Assembly: GCA_964458555.1 (NCBI GenBank) | Contig: CAYWJH010000039.1 | Location: forward strand, 1-27,272 | DNA: 27,272 bases | Direction of reading: 5' to 3' | Source of the DNA: SLST01 sp964458555 | Lineage (GTDB): Bacteria; Spirochaetota; Spirochaetia; DSM-27196; SLST01 | Translations under genes and position numbers: made by a program | Notes under the pieces: model-generated | What the model was told of the DNA's origin: nothing | The model's input: the letters and a program-made list of their open reading frames with translations, nothing else | Database searches by the model: none | Shown: piece after piece, positions 16,475 to 23,325 of the stretch | Numbering within the stretch: position 1 is the first letter of the stretch | Layout of the letters: the number at the start of each line of letters is the position of its first letter

Positions 16475-17452
16475 CTAGGGGCGAGTCTTCCGGCGGAGAT
16501 CGAGCCAGTCGAGCTCGTCCTGCGTCAGCCGCGCCTCGAACGCCGCGAGATTCGCTTCAGCCTCCTCGCGCGAGAACGACCCCACGAGCGCGAAGATGTT
16601 CATGGGCTGGTGGAGCACGAAAGCGAGCGCGATCTGGGCGATCGACAGCCCGCGGTCCTCCGCGAGCGCCGCTGCCCGCTCGACGCGTTCCCAGTTGTCG
16701 TCGGTCACGTAGCACCGGATCGTGTGCTCTTCGAGCTCGTCGCGAACCTGGTCGAAGTTTTCTCTTCGAATACGACCGGTGAGAAAGCCGCGCGCGAGGC
16801 TCGACCACGAGAAGACCGCGACGTCATGCTCCGCGTACCACCGTCGCGCCGACTCGTTCGTCGGACCGGAGATCGTGATGCAGTCGGGCCCCCAGGGAGA
16901 ATCGACCTGCTCGGCGAGGCTGAAGTTCGGGCTGCTCGCGACGAATGGTGTCAGACCGCTCTTGTACGCGTACTCGTTCGCCTCCGCGATCCGTTCGTGC
17001 GTCCAGTTCGAACCGCCGAATGCCTTCATCTTTCCGGCGGCCTTGAGCTCGTTGAGCGTCTCCACGAGCGGACCGACCGGCTGTTCGGGGTCGTCGCGAT
17101 GGAAGAGCCAGAGGTCGACCGATTCGACCCCGAGCCGTTCGAGCGAACCGGCGAGGTCGCCCCGGATGTTCTCCGGCGTCACGCGCTTCTCGCCCTTCAT
17201 GGGGTGACAGCCCTTGTCGAGAATGACCACGTCGTCGCGCACCCCCCGTTCGGCGAGCCACGCGCCGAAGGCTCGCTCGCACTCGCCGCCGCCGTAGATG
17301 TGCGAGTGATCGAAGAGCCGGATGCCCGTAGCCCAGGCGGCGTCGAGGATGCGGTTCGAGTCCGCCTGCCCCTCGCCACTCTTCAGCATCATGCACCCCT
17401 GGCCGATGCGCGATATCGGCTTGTCGATGCCTCTGACCGTACCGTACTGCAT
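16475..17452 (-). CDS. Aldo/keto reductase
   Basis: The 325-residue cytoplasmic NAD(P)H-dependent oxidoreductase of the aldo/keto reductase superfamily has a visible catalytic tetrad: D48 and Y53 (FDHSHIYGGG), K80 (ILDKG) and H118 (LWLFHRDD). The nucleotide-binding end is less canonical but SFSREEAEANLAA is recognisable. The open frame extends in-frame to 17623, but the ATG at 17452 is preferred: the family's N-terminus begins there, AGGA lies 5 nt upstream, and the extension would run through the end of the preceding gene. That gene's stop is 7 nt away, so the two are translationally coupled, suggesting that they process the same sugar or sugar derivative. Confidence 0.92.
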   Translation of the reverse strand: MQYGTVRGIDKPISRIGQGCMMLKSGEGQADSNRILDAAWATGIRLFDHSHIYGGGECERAFGAWLAERGVRDDVVILDKGCHPMKGEKRVTPENIRGDLAGSLERLGVESVDLWLFHRDDPEQPVGPLVETLNELKAAGKMKAFGGSNWTHERIAEANEYAYKSGLTPFVASSPNFSLAEQVDSPWGPDCITISGPTNESARRWYAEHDVAVFSWSSLARGFLTGRIRRENFDQVRDELEEHTIRCYVTDDNWERVERAAALAEDRGLSIAQIALAFVLHQPMNIFALVGSFSREEAEANLAAFEARLTQDELDWLDLRRKTRP

Positions 17453-17459
17453 GAGGTTC

Positions 17460-18443
17460 CTACTTCTCGAAAGGATAAACGAGACCCGACTGGTCCCGGA
17501 TCGTGTCGAGGGTACGCATGATGCGAACCGTCTCGTCGAGCGGCATGATCGAGCTCTCGGTCCGGCCGGTACGAACGCATTCGGCGACCTCGCGAGCCTC
17601 GAACTCGTACCCGTTGGATGCATGCGGCTCCTCGAACACTGTCTCTTCGTCGCCCCGGTGGAGAATCGCCTTCGTCGAGTTCCAGAACATGTGCGGTACC
17701 TCGATCCAGCCGTCGGTACCGTAGACCGTCGCGACGTGACGCATCGCCGTACGCACGCCGCAGCCGAGCATCGCGAGCGCGCCGTCGTCGTACCGGAAGA
17801 CGAACGCCGCCTGCTCGTCGACGCCGGTCTCGCCGATGTGCGCCTGGCTGACCACCTCGACCGGTTCGCGACCGGTCACGCAGTACGCTGCCGACGTGAC
17901 GTAGACGCCCACGTCGAGGATCCCTCCTCCGGCGAGGTCCGGGTTCAGGATGCGGCTCTCCGGGTTCCAGCCGCTTCGAAACCCGAAGGTCGCGTTCACG
18001 AGCCGCACGTCGCCGATCGCTCCCTCGTCGATCCATCGGCGAATCTGCCGCCATGCCGGGAGGAAGCGCGTCCACATCGCCTCCATGAGGAAGACGCCGT
18101 TCGCCTTCGCCGCGGCGACCATCGCCTCCGCGTCGGCCGCGCTCACGGCGAACGGCTTCTCGCAGAGTACCGCCTTCCCGTTCTCCAGGCAGAGGATCGT
18201 GTTCTCTCTGTGATAGTTGTGCGGCGTCGCGACGTAGACCGCGTCCACCTCAGGGTCCTTCGCGAGCTCCTCGTACGAACCGTACGCGCGGTCGACGCCG
18301 TACTCGGCGGCGAACTCCTTCGCGCGGTCGATCGACCGCGAACCGACCGCGACGGCCTTCGCGTCGTCGAGGCCCTCCAAGCCCGTCGTAAACTTGCGCG
18401 CGATGCCCCCGGGGGCGAGGATGCCCCATCTGAAATCTGCCAT
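17460..18443 (-). CDS. Gfo/Idh/MocA family oxidoreductase
   Basis: The 327-residue NAD(P)-dependent sugar oxidoreductase has a Rossmann fold opening with GILAPGGIARKF (7-18) and the cofactor-site E95-K-P motif (CEKPFAV). The MEAMWTRFLPAW segment and GGGILDVGVYVTSAAY, with Tyr where many members have His, place it nearest the dimeric dihydrodiol dehydrogenase / NADP-dependent xylose dehydrogenase subgroup. It is cytoplasmic, of normal length and complete. AAGGAG lies 6 nt before the ATG. It starts 24 nt after the sulfatase stop and ends 7 nt before the aldo/keto reductase start, so it belongs to the operon. Oxidation of an aldose or inter-conversion of a sugar acid is likely; the substrate is unknown. 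Confidence 0.93.
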   Translation of the reverse strand: MADFRWGILAPGGIARKFTTGLEGLDDAKAVAVGSRSIDRAKEFAAEYGVDRAYGSYEELAKDPEVDAVYVATPHNYHRENTILCLENGKAVLCEKPFAVSAADAEAMVAAAKANGVFLMEAMWTRFLPAWRQIRRWIDEGAIGDVRLVNATFGFRSGWNPESRILNPDLAGGGILDVGVYVTSAAYCVTGREPVEVVSQAHIGETGVDEQAAFVFRYDDGALAMLGCGVRTAMRHVATVYGTDGWIEVPHMFWNSTKAILHRGDEETVFEEPHASNGYEFEAREVAECVRTGRTESSIMPLDETVRIMRTLDTIRDQSGLVYPFEK

Positions 18444-18467
18444 GTCGTACTCCTTCAGGATGCTCTG

Positions 18468-19985
18468 CTATTCGAACTCGATGCCCGCGGTGAGGTGGCC
18501 CCGCTCGCGACCCGCGTGCCTGCTCTCCGCTGCCCGATCGGGCCAGGGAGCGTAATCCGGGTTCGGCTGCGGGATCTTCGCTTCCACCGACTCGCGCCAC
18601 GCGACCAGCCGCGCGTGCAGTCGGTCTCGAGTATCGGGAAACTCCTCGGCGAGATCGTAGTTCTCGCCCGCGTCGGACGCGAGGTCGAAGAGCTCGAGCC
18701 TGCCGGTCTCGAAGAACTCGATCAGCTTGTAGCGGCCGCTTCGCACCGAGCTCCCGGGCGTACCGCCCTGGTTGCCGTAGTGCGGATAGTGCCAGTAGAC
18801 CGCCTCGCGCGCGAGCGAATCGACCTCGCCCCGCAGCACGGGAAGCAGGCTCTCGCCTTCGACCCCGGGGGGCAGGCCGGCGGGTCCGCCTGCGCCGGCC
18901 GCTGCGTCGCCTGCCGCCGAAGCAGCGTCAGCTGCTTCGAGCAGCGTCGGCAGGAAGTCGGGGCTCGTGACGACTTCGCTCGACGTCGAGCCCGGCTCGG
19001 CGACCCCCGGCCAGCGCACGAGCAGCGGCTCGCGGGTGCCGCCCTCGTACATCCAGCCCTTGCCCTCGGCGAGCGGGAGATTGCAGGTGGGTGCACCCTC
19101 TGCCGTCGCGAGCCCGCCGTTATCGCTCGTGAAAATCACGATCGTGTTCTCCACGATACCTTCCTCGTCGAGCGCCTCGAGCAACCGCCCCACGTTCTCG
19201 TCGAGCGAATCGATCATCCCCGCGTAGACGGGATCCGACTGCACGATGCGGCGCGAGATGCGTTTGTCCTTCTTGTGTTCGCACGGGTAGGCGGGCCCCT
19301 CCACGTGCGGTTCGACGGTGTCGAGCCCGAGGAAGGCTGCCTTGCGCCGGTACTTCTCGATCCGGGACTCCTTCGCCTGGATGGGCGTGTGCACCGAGTA
19401 GTACCACATGTTCAGGTAGAAGGGCCGATCTGCGTCGCGGCCGCGCACGAGCGCGATCGCCTCGTCGGTGAGCCGGTCGGTGAGGTATTCGCCCTCCGGA
19501 CCGTCCTCGAGCGTGGGGAAGTGGTACGGGCTGAAGTAGCCCTTGTACGGCATGCCGGCGGTCCAGCCGCCCACGTTCACGTCGAAGCCGCGCTTGTCGG
19601 GCCATGCGTCCTCGCCGCCGAGGTGCCATTTGCCCACGTGCCACGTCGCGTAGCCGCGCCTGCCGAGCTCGGTGGCGAGGTTCGGAACGTCCGCCGGGAG
19701 GTTCTTGATGTACGGTACGTCGACGAGCCGCCCGCGCGCGGGGTGGACGTTACCGCTCCAGTCGATCCAGTCGGTGACGCCGAGCGTCGCCGGGTAGCGG
19801 CCGGTGAGGATACTGCCGCGCGTGGGCGAGCACACCGGGCAGGCCGCGTAGGCGTCGGTGAACAACATCCCCTCGCGCGCGAGCCGGTCTATGTTGGGCG
19901 TCTCGTAGAAGGTGCTGCCGTAGCAGCCCGGATCGCGCTGGCCCATGTCGTCGATGAGAATGAATACGATGTTCGGCGTCGGCAT
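18468..19985 (-). CDS. Type I (formylglycine) sulfatase, cytoplasmic
   Basis: The 505-residue arylsulfatase-family enzyme hydrolyses sulfate esters, probably on sugars given its neighbours. Metal-binding D12/D13 (LIDDMG) and the signature C52-S-P-T-R56 are present; C52 would be converted to formylglycine. The VGKWHLG and FTSDNGG motifs follow, and the C-terminal subdomain ends with the usual ELFDLASDAGENYDLAE. It has no signal peptide, so it should work in the cytoplasm; many bacterial sulfatases are exported. No sulfatase-maturating enzyme is in the window. An Ala/Gly-rich insertion of about 17 residues interrupts the region just before LPPGVEGES. It starts 9 nt after the SDR stop, in an operon with two epimerases and two oxidoreductases. 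Confidence 0.95.
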   Translation of the reverse strand: MPTPNIVFILIDDMGQRDPGCYGSTFYETPNIDRLAREGMLFTDAYAACPVCSPTRGSILTGRYPATLGVTDWIDWSGNVHPARGRLVDVPYIKNLPADVPNLATELGRRGYATWHVGKWHLGGEDAWPDKRGFDVNVGGWTAGMPYKGYFSPYHFPTLEDGPEGEYLTDRLTDEAIALVRGRDADRPFYLNMWYYSVHTPIQAKESRIEKYRRKAAFLGLDTVEPHVEGPAYPCEHKKDKRISRRIVQSDPVYAGMIDSLDENVGRLLEALDEEGIVENTIVIFTSDNGGLATAEGAPTCNLPLAEGKGWMYEGGTREPLLVRWPGVAEPGSTSSEVVTSPDFLPTLLEAADAASAAGDAAAGAGGPAGLPPGVEGESLLPVLRGEVDSLAREAVYWHYPHYGNQGGTPGSSVRSGRYKLIEFFETGRLELFDLASDAGENYDLAEEFPDTRDRLHARLVAWRESVEAKIPQPNPDYAPWPDRAAESRHAGRERGHLTAGIEFE

Positions 19986-19994
19986 GCCGCGATT

Positions 19995-21026
19995 CTACCC
20001 CAGAAGCGGCGGCATTGCCCACCGCGGCTCGAAGCCGAGCAGGTCGCGCGCGCGGTCGATCGAGACGAGCGTGTCGTCGCCGGGACGCTGCTCGCGCACC
20101 TCGGGTTCGCCCGGGTAGAGTTTCGCCATCTCTTCGAGCGGAAGGCCGAGCGTGTTGCGCTTCGCGTTGATGAACAGCTCGTGCGACCCTTCGTACTCGA
20201 CGGTAAGCCCCTTCTCGATCGCCTGCGCGCAGTCGAGGTCGTCGAGGTAGGTGAAGAAGTTCACGTTCTGCAGCATGAACAGGATCTCGTCCTGCGTGAT
20301 GTAGTCGGTGAGGCCGGGCTTCACGCGCATCCACTCGTCGCGTGAGACCTTGTCGGCGCGCATCTGCCTGCGGTAACGGTCGTAGACCGACTGGAGCCGC
20401 TCGATCTCCGCCCGCCGTTTGTCGTCGGGGAGAGCGAGCAGGGTGCGGATGAAATCCGGATTGAGCCGGGCGCGCATGCTGCCGTCCTCGTCGAGAACCT
20501 GATGGTGCCGACGTACGCCCGGCAGCCGAAGCATCACGCTCGAGATCCCGTCGCGATCCCAGAAGTAGCGCCCGATCGCCTCCATCACCTGCTTGGAGAA
20601 GCTGTACGCGTCGGTCGCGAGCGTCGGGTGCGCTTCGTCGATCGGCAGATACTCGAGCGGGACGCTGCGGTCACCGTAGAAGTAGCCGAAGGCGTTGATC
20701 GAGCTCGCACCGACCACGCGAGCGATGCCGCACTCGGCCGCCGCCTCGAAGACGTTGAAGGTACCCAGATCGTTGGCGCGGAATACCTCGCGACCCGGGC
20801 GTCCGATCGGCGAGGCGATCGCGGCGAGATGCACGACGGCATCGCAGCCGCGCATCGCGGCGAGCAGCGAGTCGTAGTCGTTGATGTCGCACGTGCGGTA
20901 CGAGCCTGCGGGCACGTCCATGTGATCGCGTCTGCCGACGGTGAGTACGTCGTGGCCCAGATTTCCCAGGTGCTCGATGACCGCCGGCCCCACCTTGCCG
21001 GTCCCTCCGGTGAGCAGTATACGCAT
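19995..21026 (-). CDS. NAD-dependent epimerase/dehydratase (extended SDR), copy B
   Basis: The 343-residue extended short-chain dehydrogenase has a Rossmann GGTGKVG at 7-13 and catalytic Y141-S-F-S-K145 with a preceding GASS. It probably acts on a sugar, nucleotide-sugar or sugar lactone in the cytoplasm. By hand alignment it is about 77% identical to the neighbouring copy A: near 87% over residues 1-170 but under 50% over 171-240, where substrate loops lie. The protein is longer than typical 300-residue family members because of this charged segment (RRAEIERLQSVYDRYRR). GGAGG lies 5 nt before the ATG. An open frame continues in-frame far upstream through copy A's reading-frame shadow, but the start at 21026 is fixed by homology and the ribosome-binding site. 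Confidence 0.93.
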   Translation of the reverse strand: MRILLTGGTGKVGPAVIEHLGNLGHDVLTVGRRDHMDVPAGSYRTCDINDYDSLLAAMRGCDAVVHLAAIASPIGRPGREVFRANDLGTFNVFEAAAECGIARVVGASSINAFGYFYGDRSVPLEYLPIDEAHPTLATDAYSFSKQVMEAIGRYFWDRDGISSVMLRLPGVRRHHQVLDEDGSMRARLNPDFIRTLLALPDDKRRAEIERLQSVYDRYRRQMRADKVSRDEWMRVKPGLTDYITQDEILFMLQNVNFFTYLDDLDCAQAIEKGLTVEYEGSHELFINAKRNTLGLPLEEMAKLYPGEPEVREQRPGDDTLVSIDRARDLLGFEPRWAMPPLLG

Positions 21027-21070
21027 CGTTTCCTCCCGAGGCCGGCGCGAATCGCGGCCCGTCGAATCTG

Positions 21071-22111
21071 TTATCGCTGACTCTTGAGAAACGGTTCCAT
21101 CGCCCACTCGGGCTCGAAGCCGAGCAGGTCTCGCGCGCGGTCGATGGAGACGAGCGTATCGTCGCCCACGCGGTGTTCTTTCACCGGCGGCTCGCCGGGA
21201 TAGAGCTTCGCCATCTCCTCGAGCGGCAGCCCGAGCGAGTTCCGGTTCGAGTTGATGAACATCTCGTGCGAGCCCTCGTAGTCGACCAGAAGCCCCTTCT
21301 CGATCGCCTGCGCGCAGTCGAGGTCGTCGAGGTAGGTAAAGAAGTTCACGTTGTGGATCATGAACCCCAGCTCGTCTTCGGTGATGTAGTCGGTGACGCC
21401 CGGCTTGAGGCGGCCCCACTGGCCGTACGGCGTGACATCCGAGCGAAGGTCCTGCCGGTATCTGTCGTAGAGGCCCTGCAGCCGCTCGATCTCCGCCCGT
21501 CGCTCGTCGTCGGGCATGTCGAGCAGACGCTCTACGAAGGCAGCGTCGTAGCGATCGCGGTAGTGCTCCGACGACGCGAGTATCGTCTCGTGACGCAGCA
21601 CGCTCGGCAGTCGCAGCATCACGCTCGAGATCCCGTCGCGGTCCCAGAAATACCTGCCGATCGATTCCATCACCTGCTTCGAGAAGCTGTACGCGTCGGT
21701 CGCGAGCGTAGGGTGCTCCTCGTCGATGGGCAGGTAGCGCAGCGGAAAGCTGCGGTCGCCGAAGAAGTACCCGAAGGCGTTGATCGAGCTCGCGCCGACG
21801 ACCCGGCTGATACCGCACTCGGCCGCGGCCTCGAAGACGTTGAAGGTGCCCAGGTCGTTGACGCGGAACACATCGCGGCCCGGTCTGCCAACCGGTACCG
21901 CCAGCGCGGCGAGGTGGACGACCGCGTCGCATCCCGTCATCGCCTCGAGCAGCGCGTCGTAGTCGTTGATATCGGCCTTGCGGTAGGCGCCGGCCGGCAC
22001 GTCCATCGAATCGCGGCGTCCGACGGTGAGCACGTCGTGGCCCAGGTTGGCAAGCTGTTCGATTACGGCGGGGCCCACGTTGCCGGTCCCGCCGGTGAGT
22101 AGTATGCGCAT
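21071..22111 (-). CDS. NAD-dependent epimerase/dehydratase (extended SDR), copy A
   Basis: The 346-residue paralogue of copy B has the same GGTGNVG (7-13) and Y141-S-F-S-K145 active site. The C-terminal third (LDDLDCAQAIEKGL, then LGLPLEEMAKLYPGEP and GFEPEWAM) is almost invariant between copies, while residues 171-200 are about one-third identical. This suggests a shared cofactor and partner use but a different substrate. I do not recognise a characterised enzyme. The start at 22111 follows GAGGAGG with 5-nt spacing; an in-frame GTG at 22168 would pre-date the predicted promoter and is rejected. It is first after a strong promoter candidate and so probably heads the epimerase-sulfatase-oxidoreductase operon. 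Confidence 0.93.
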   Translation of the reverse strand: MRILLTGGTGNVGPAVIEQLANLGHDVLTVGRRDSMDVPAGAYRKADINDYDALLEAMTGCDAVVHLAALAVPVGRPGRDVFRVNDLGTFNVFEAAAECGISRVVGASSINAFGYFFGDRSFPLRYLPIDEEHPTLATDAYSFSKQVMESIGRYFWDRDGISSVMLRLPSVLRHETILASSEHYRDRYDAAFVERLLDMPDDERRAEIERLQGLYDRYRQDLRSDVTPYGQWGRLKPGVTDYITEDELGFMIHNVNFFTYLDDLDCAQAIEKGLLVDYEGSHEMFINSNRNSLGLPLEEMAKLYPGEPPVKEHRVGDDTLVSIDRARDLLGFEPEWAMEPFLKSQR

Positions 22112-22128
22112 GGATGCCTCCTCGACCA

Positions 22129-22158
22129 GATATACCAGTTTCCGGACGGGGGTGCCAA
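22129..22158 (-). promoter_or_regulatory. Candidate main promoter of the epimerase-sulfatase-oxidoreductase operon
   Basis: On the minus strand, TTGGCA (22153-22158, 5/6) precedes TATATC (22129-22134, 4/6) with an 18-nt spacer, upstream of a good Shine-Dalgarno. An inverted repeat GTGCC-7 nt-GGCAC (22152-22156 / 22164-22168) overlaps the -35 box and could be an operator. Confidence 0.45.
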
Positions 22159-22189
22159 CTGCCGGCACGGTCTTCGCGTCTGCGCGACC

Positions 22190-23176
22190 CTACGAGCCCC
22201 CGAGAAGCGATTCCACATGCCGGGCGATCCCGTCGCGCAGCGGCGTATCGGGTGGCCGTACCCCCGTCGCTTCGAGCATTCCCAGGTCGTAGAACCGATG
22301 GCACAGGAACGTCTCGCGCTCCGGGTGCTCGGCGCGGTACGCCTCCACGGGCACCTCGGTGACGCGCAGCTCGGTACCGAGCGCCTCGGCGACGAAGCGG
22401 TAGTAATCGACCGACTCGACGATGTCCGGGCCGGCGACGTTGAGGATCTGGCCGACCGGGGAGACGAAGCCGAGTACCGCTCCAGAAGGTGCGACGCGCT
22501 CGTCAGGATCGGATGCCTTCGCGCCCTGCGCCCCGCCGAGCTCGAGGATCACGCGCGCGAGATCGGGCGCGAAGACCGGTTGCTGCAGGTAGTGCCCCGC
22601 GCCGACGAGCTCGACCGCCTCGCCGCGCCGGATGCGGCCGATGAGGTCCGCGTCGCGGCCGACCGGGGGCAGACACCCGAGGAGGGACCCAGGACCGTAG
22701 ATGTGGCCCGGACGCACGACGACCCACGGCGCCGCCTCGGTGCCGGCCGCCTCGAGCACTCGCTCTGCCTCGCGCTTCTGACCGCCGTAGCCCGAACAGA
22801 GGTAGTCGGCGTCGGACTCGCTCTGCGGGAAGCGTCGACGATGAGGATCGTAGACGAAGTCGGTGGAGACGAGAACGAGCCGGCCCACCCTTCCGGCCAA
22901 AGCCTCGAGGTCCTGCCGGGCGTCTTCGGGCGTGAAGGCGATCACGTCGACGACGAGATCGATCCGCCCGCCGGCGCCGGCGACCGCCTCGTCCACCGCG
23001 CGCGAGAAGGCGTCGCGATCGTGACGATCGGCGGCGAGCGCGGTCACCCCGGCCGGCGCGGGCTTCGAACCCCGGGTGATGATCCAGACGGTTTCACCAG
23101 CCTCGACCGCCGCGCGCGCGACCGTTCCGCTGACGAAGCCCGTGCCTCCGAGTACCAGTACCGTGCGTCCACTCAT
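22190..23176 (-). CDS. NAD-dependent epimerase/dehydratase (atypical SDR)
   Basis: The 328-residue Rossmann protein begins VLVLGGTGFVSG and has a YGGQK active-site motif (Tyr and Lys four apart), so it is an SDR of the extended/atypical type. VRPGHIYGPGS and FAPDLARVILEL fit nucleoside-diphosphate-sugar epimerase-like proteins. It is only distantly related to the tandem copies downstream. It is cytoplasmic, complete and of normal length. The ATG at 23176 is chosen because the Rossmann strand starts immediately after it; an in-frame extension to 23314 has no homology. There is no Shine-Dalgarno, but a promoter placed 6 nt before the ATG predicts a leaderless mRNA. It is separated by 78 nt from the next gene, which has its own promoter. 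Confidence 0.88.
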   Translation of the reverse strand: MSGRTVLVLGGTGFVSGTVARAAVEAGETVWIITRGSKPAPAGVTALAADRHDRDAFSRAVDEAVAGAGGRIDLVVDVIAFTPEDARQDLEALAGRVGRLVLVSTDFVYDPHRRRFPQSESDADYLCSGYGGQKREAERVLEAAGTEAAPWVVVRPGHIYGPGSLLGCLPPVGRDADLIGRIRRGEAVELVGAGHYLQQPVFAPDLARVILELGGAQGAKASDPDERVAPSGAVLGFVSPVGQILNVAGPDIVESVDYYRFVAEALGTELRVTEVPVEAYRAEHPERETFLCHRFYDLGMLEATGVRPPDTPLRDGIARHVESLLGGS

Positions 23177-23182
23177 CCGACC

Positions 23183-23211
23183 ATCGTAGAACGCCACGCC
23201 GCCGCTGCCAA
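23183..23211 (-). promoter_or_regulatory. Sigma70-type promoter, predicted leaderless, for the atypical SDR gene
   Basis: On the minus strand, TTGGCA (23206-23211, 5/6) precedes TACGAT (23183-23188, 4/6) with a 17-nt spacer. The -10 ends 6 nt before the ATG at 23176, and the intervening GGTCGG is no convincing ribosome-binding site. The geometry is the same as at 3782. Confidence 0.5.
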
Positions 23212-23325
23212 GTCTCTTCTCTCGAGCGGTGGAAACGCATAGTGTGGGGGCATGCGCGACCACAACCGGCTCCGACCCGCCCTCGACGCGACGATCGGGC
23301 GGTAGCATCGGCACACCGATGCGAG

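Larger units (their letters stand above)
19995..22111 (-). repeat. Tandem duplication of an SDR epimerase gene
   Basis: Two same-strand genes of about 1.03 kb with a 44-nt spacer encode proteins about 77% identical by eye. The DNA is visibly similar through the 5' half and the last third, with a diverged central block. This is a direct gene duplication followed by local divergence. Confidence 0.85.

Noticed and set aside
16475..17623. A longer aldo/keto reductase starting at 17623
   Set aside because: The extra 57 residues overlap the Gfo/Idh/MocA gene, are Arg/Ser-rich and have no homology. The ATG at 17452 has a ribosome-binding site.
17322..20345. A 1007-codon open frame on the plus strand
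   Set aside because: It lies antisense to the Gfo/Idh/MocA, sulfatase and SDR genes, which carry clear domains. GC-rich DNA keeps antisense frames open, and the product shows no fold or motif.
19995..22304. A 769-residue fusion frame joining SDR copy B to upstream sequence
   Set aside because: The upstream half is a wrong-frame reading of copy A. A ribosome-binding site and homology both place the start of copy B at 21026.
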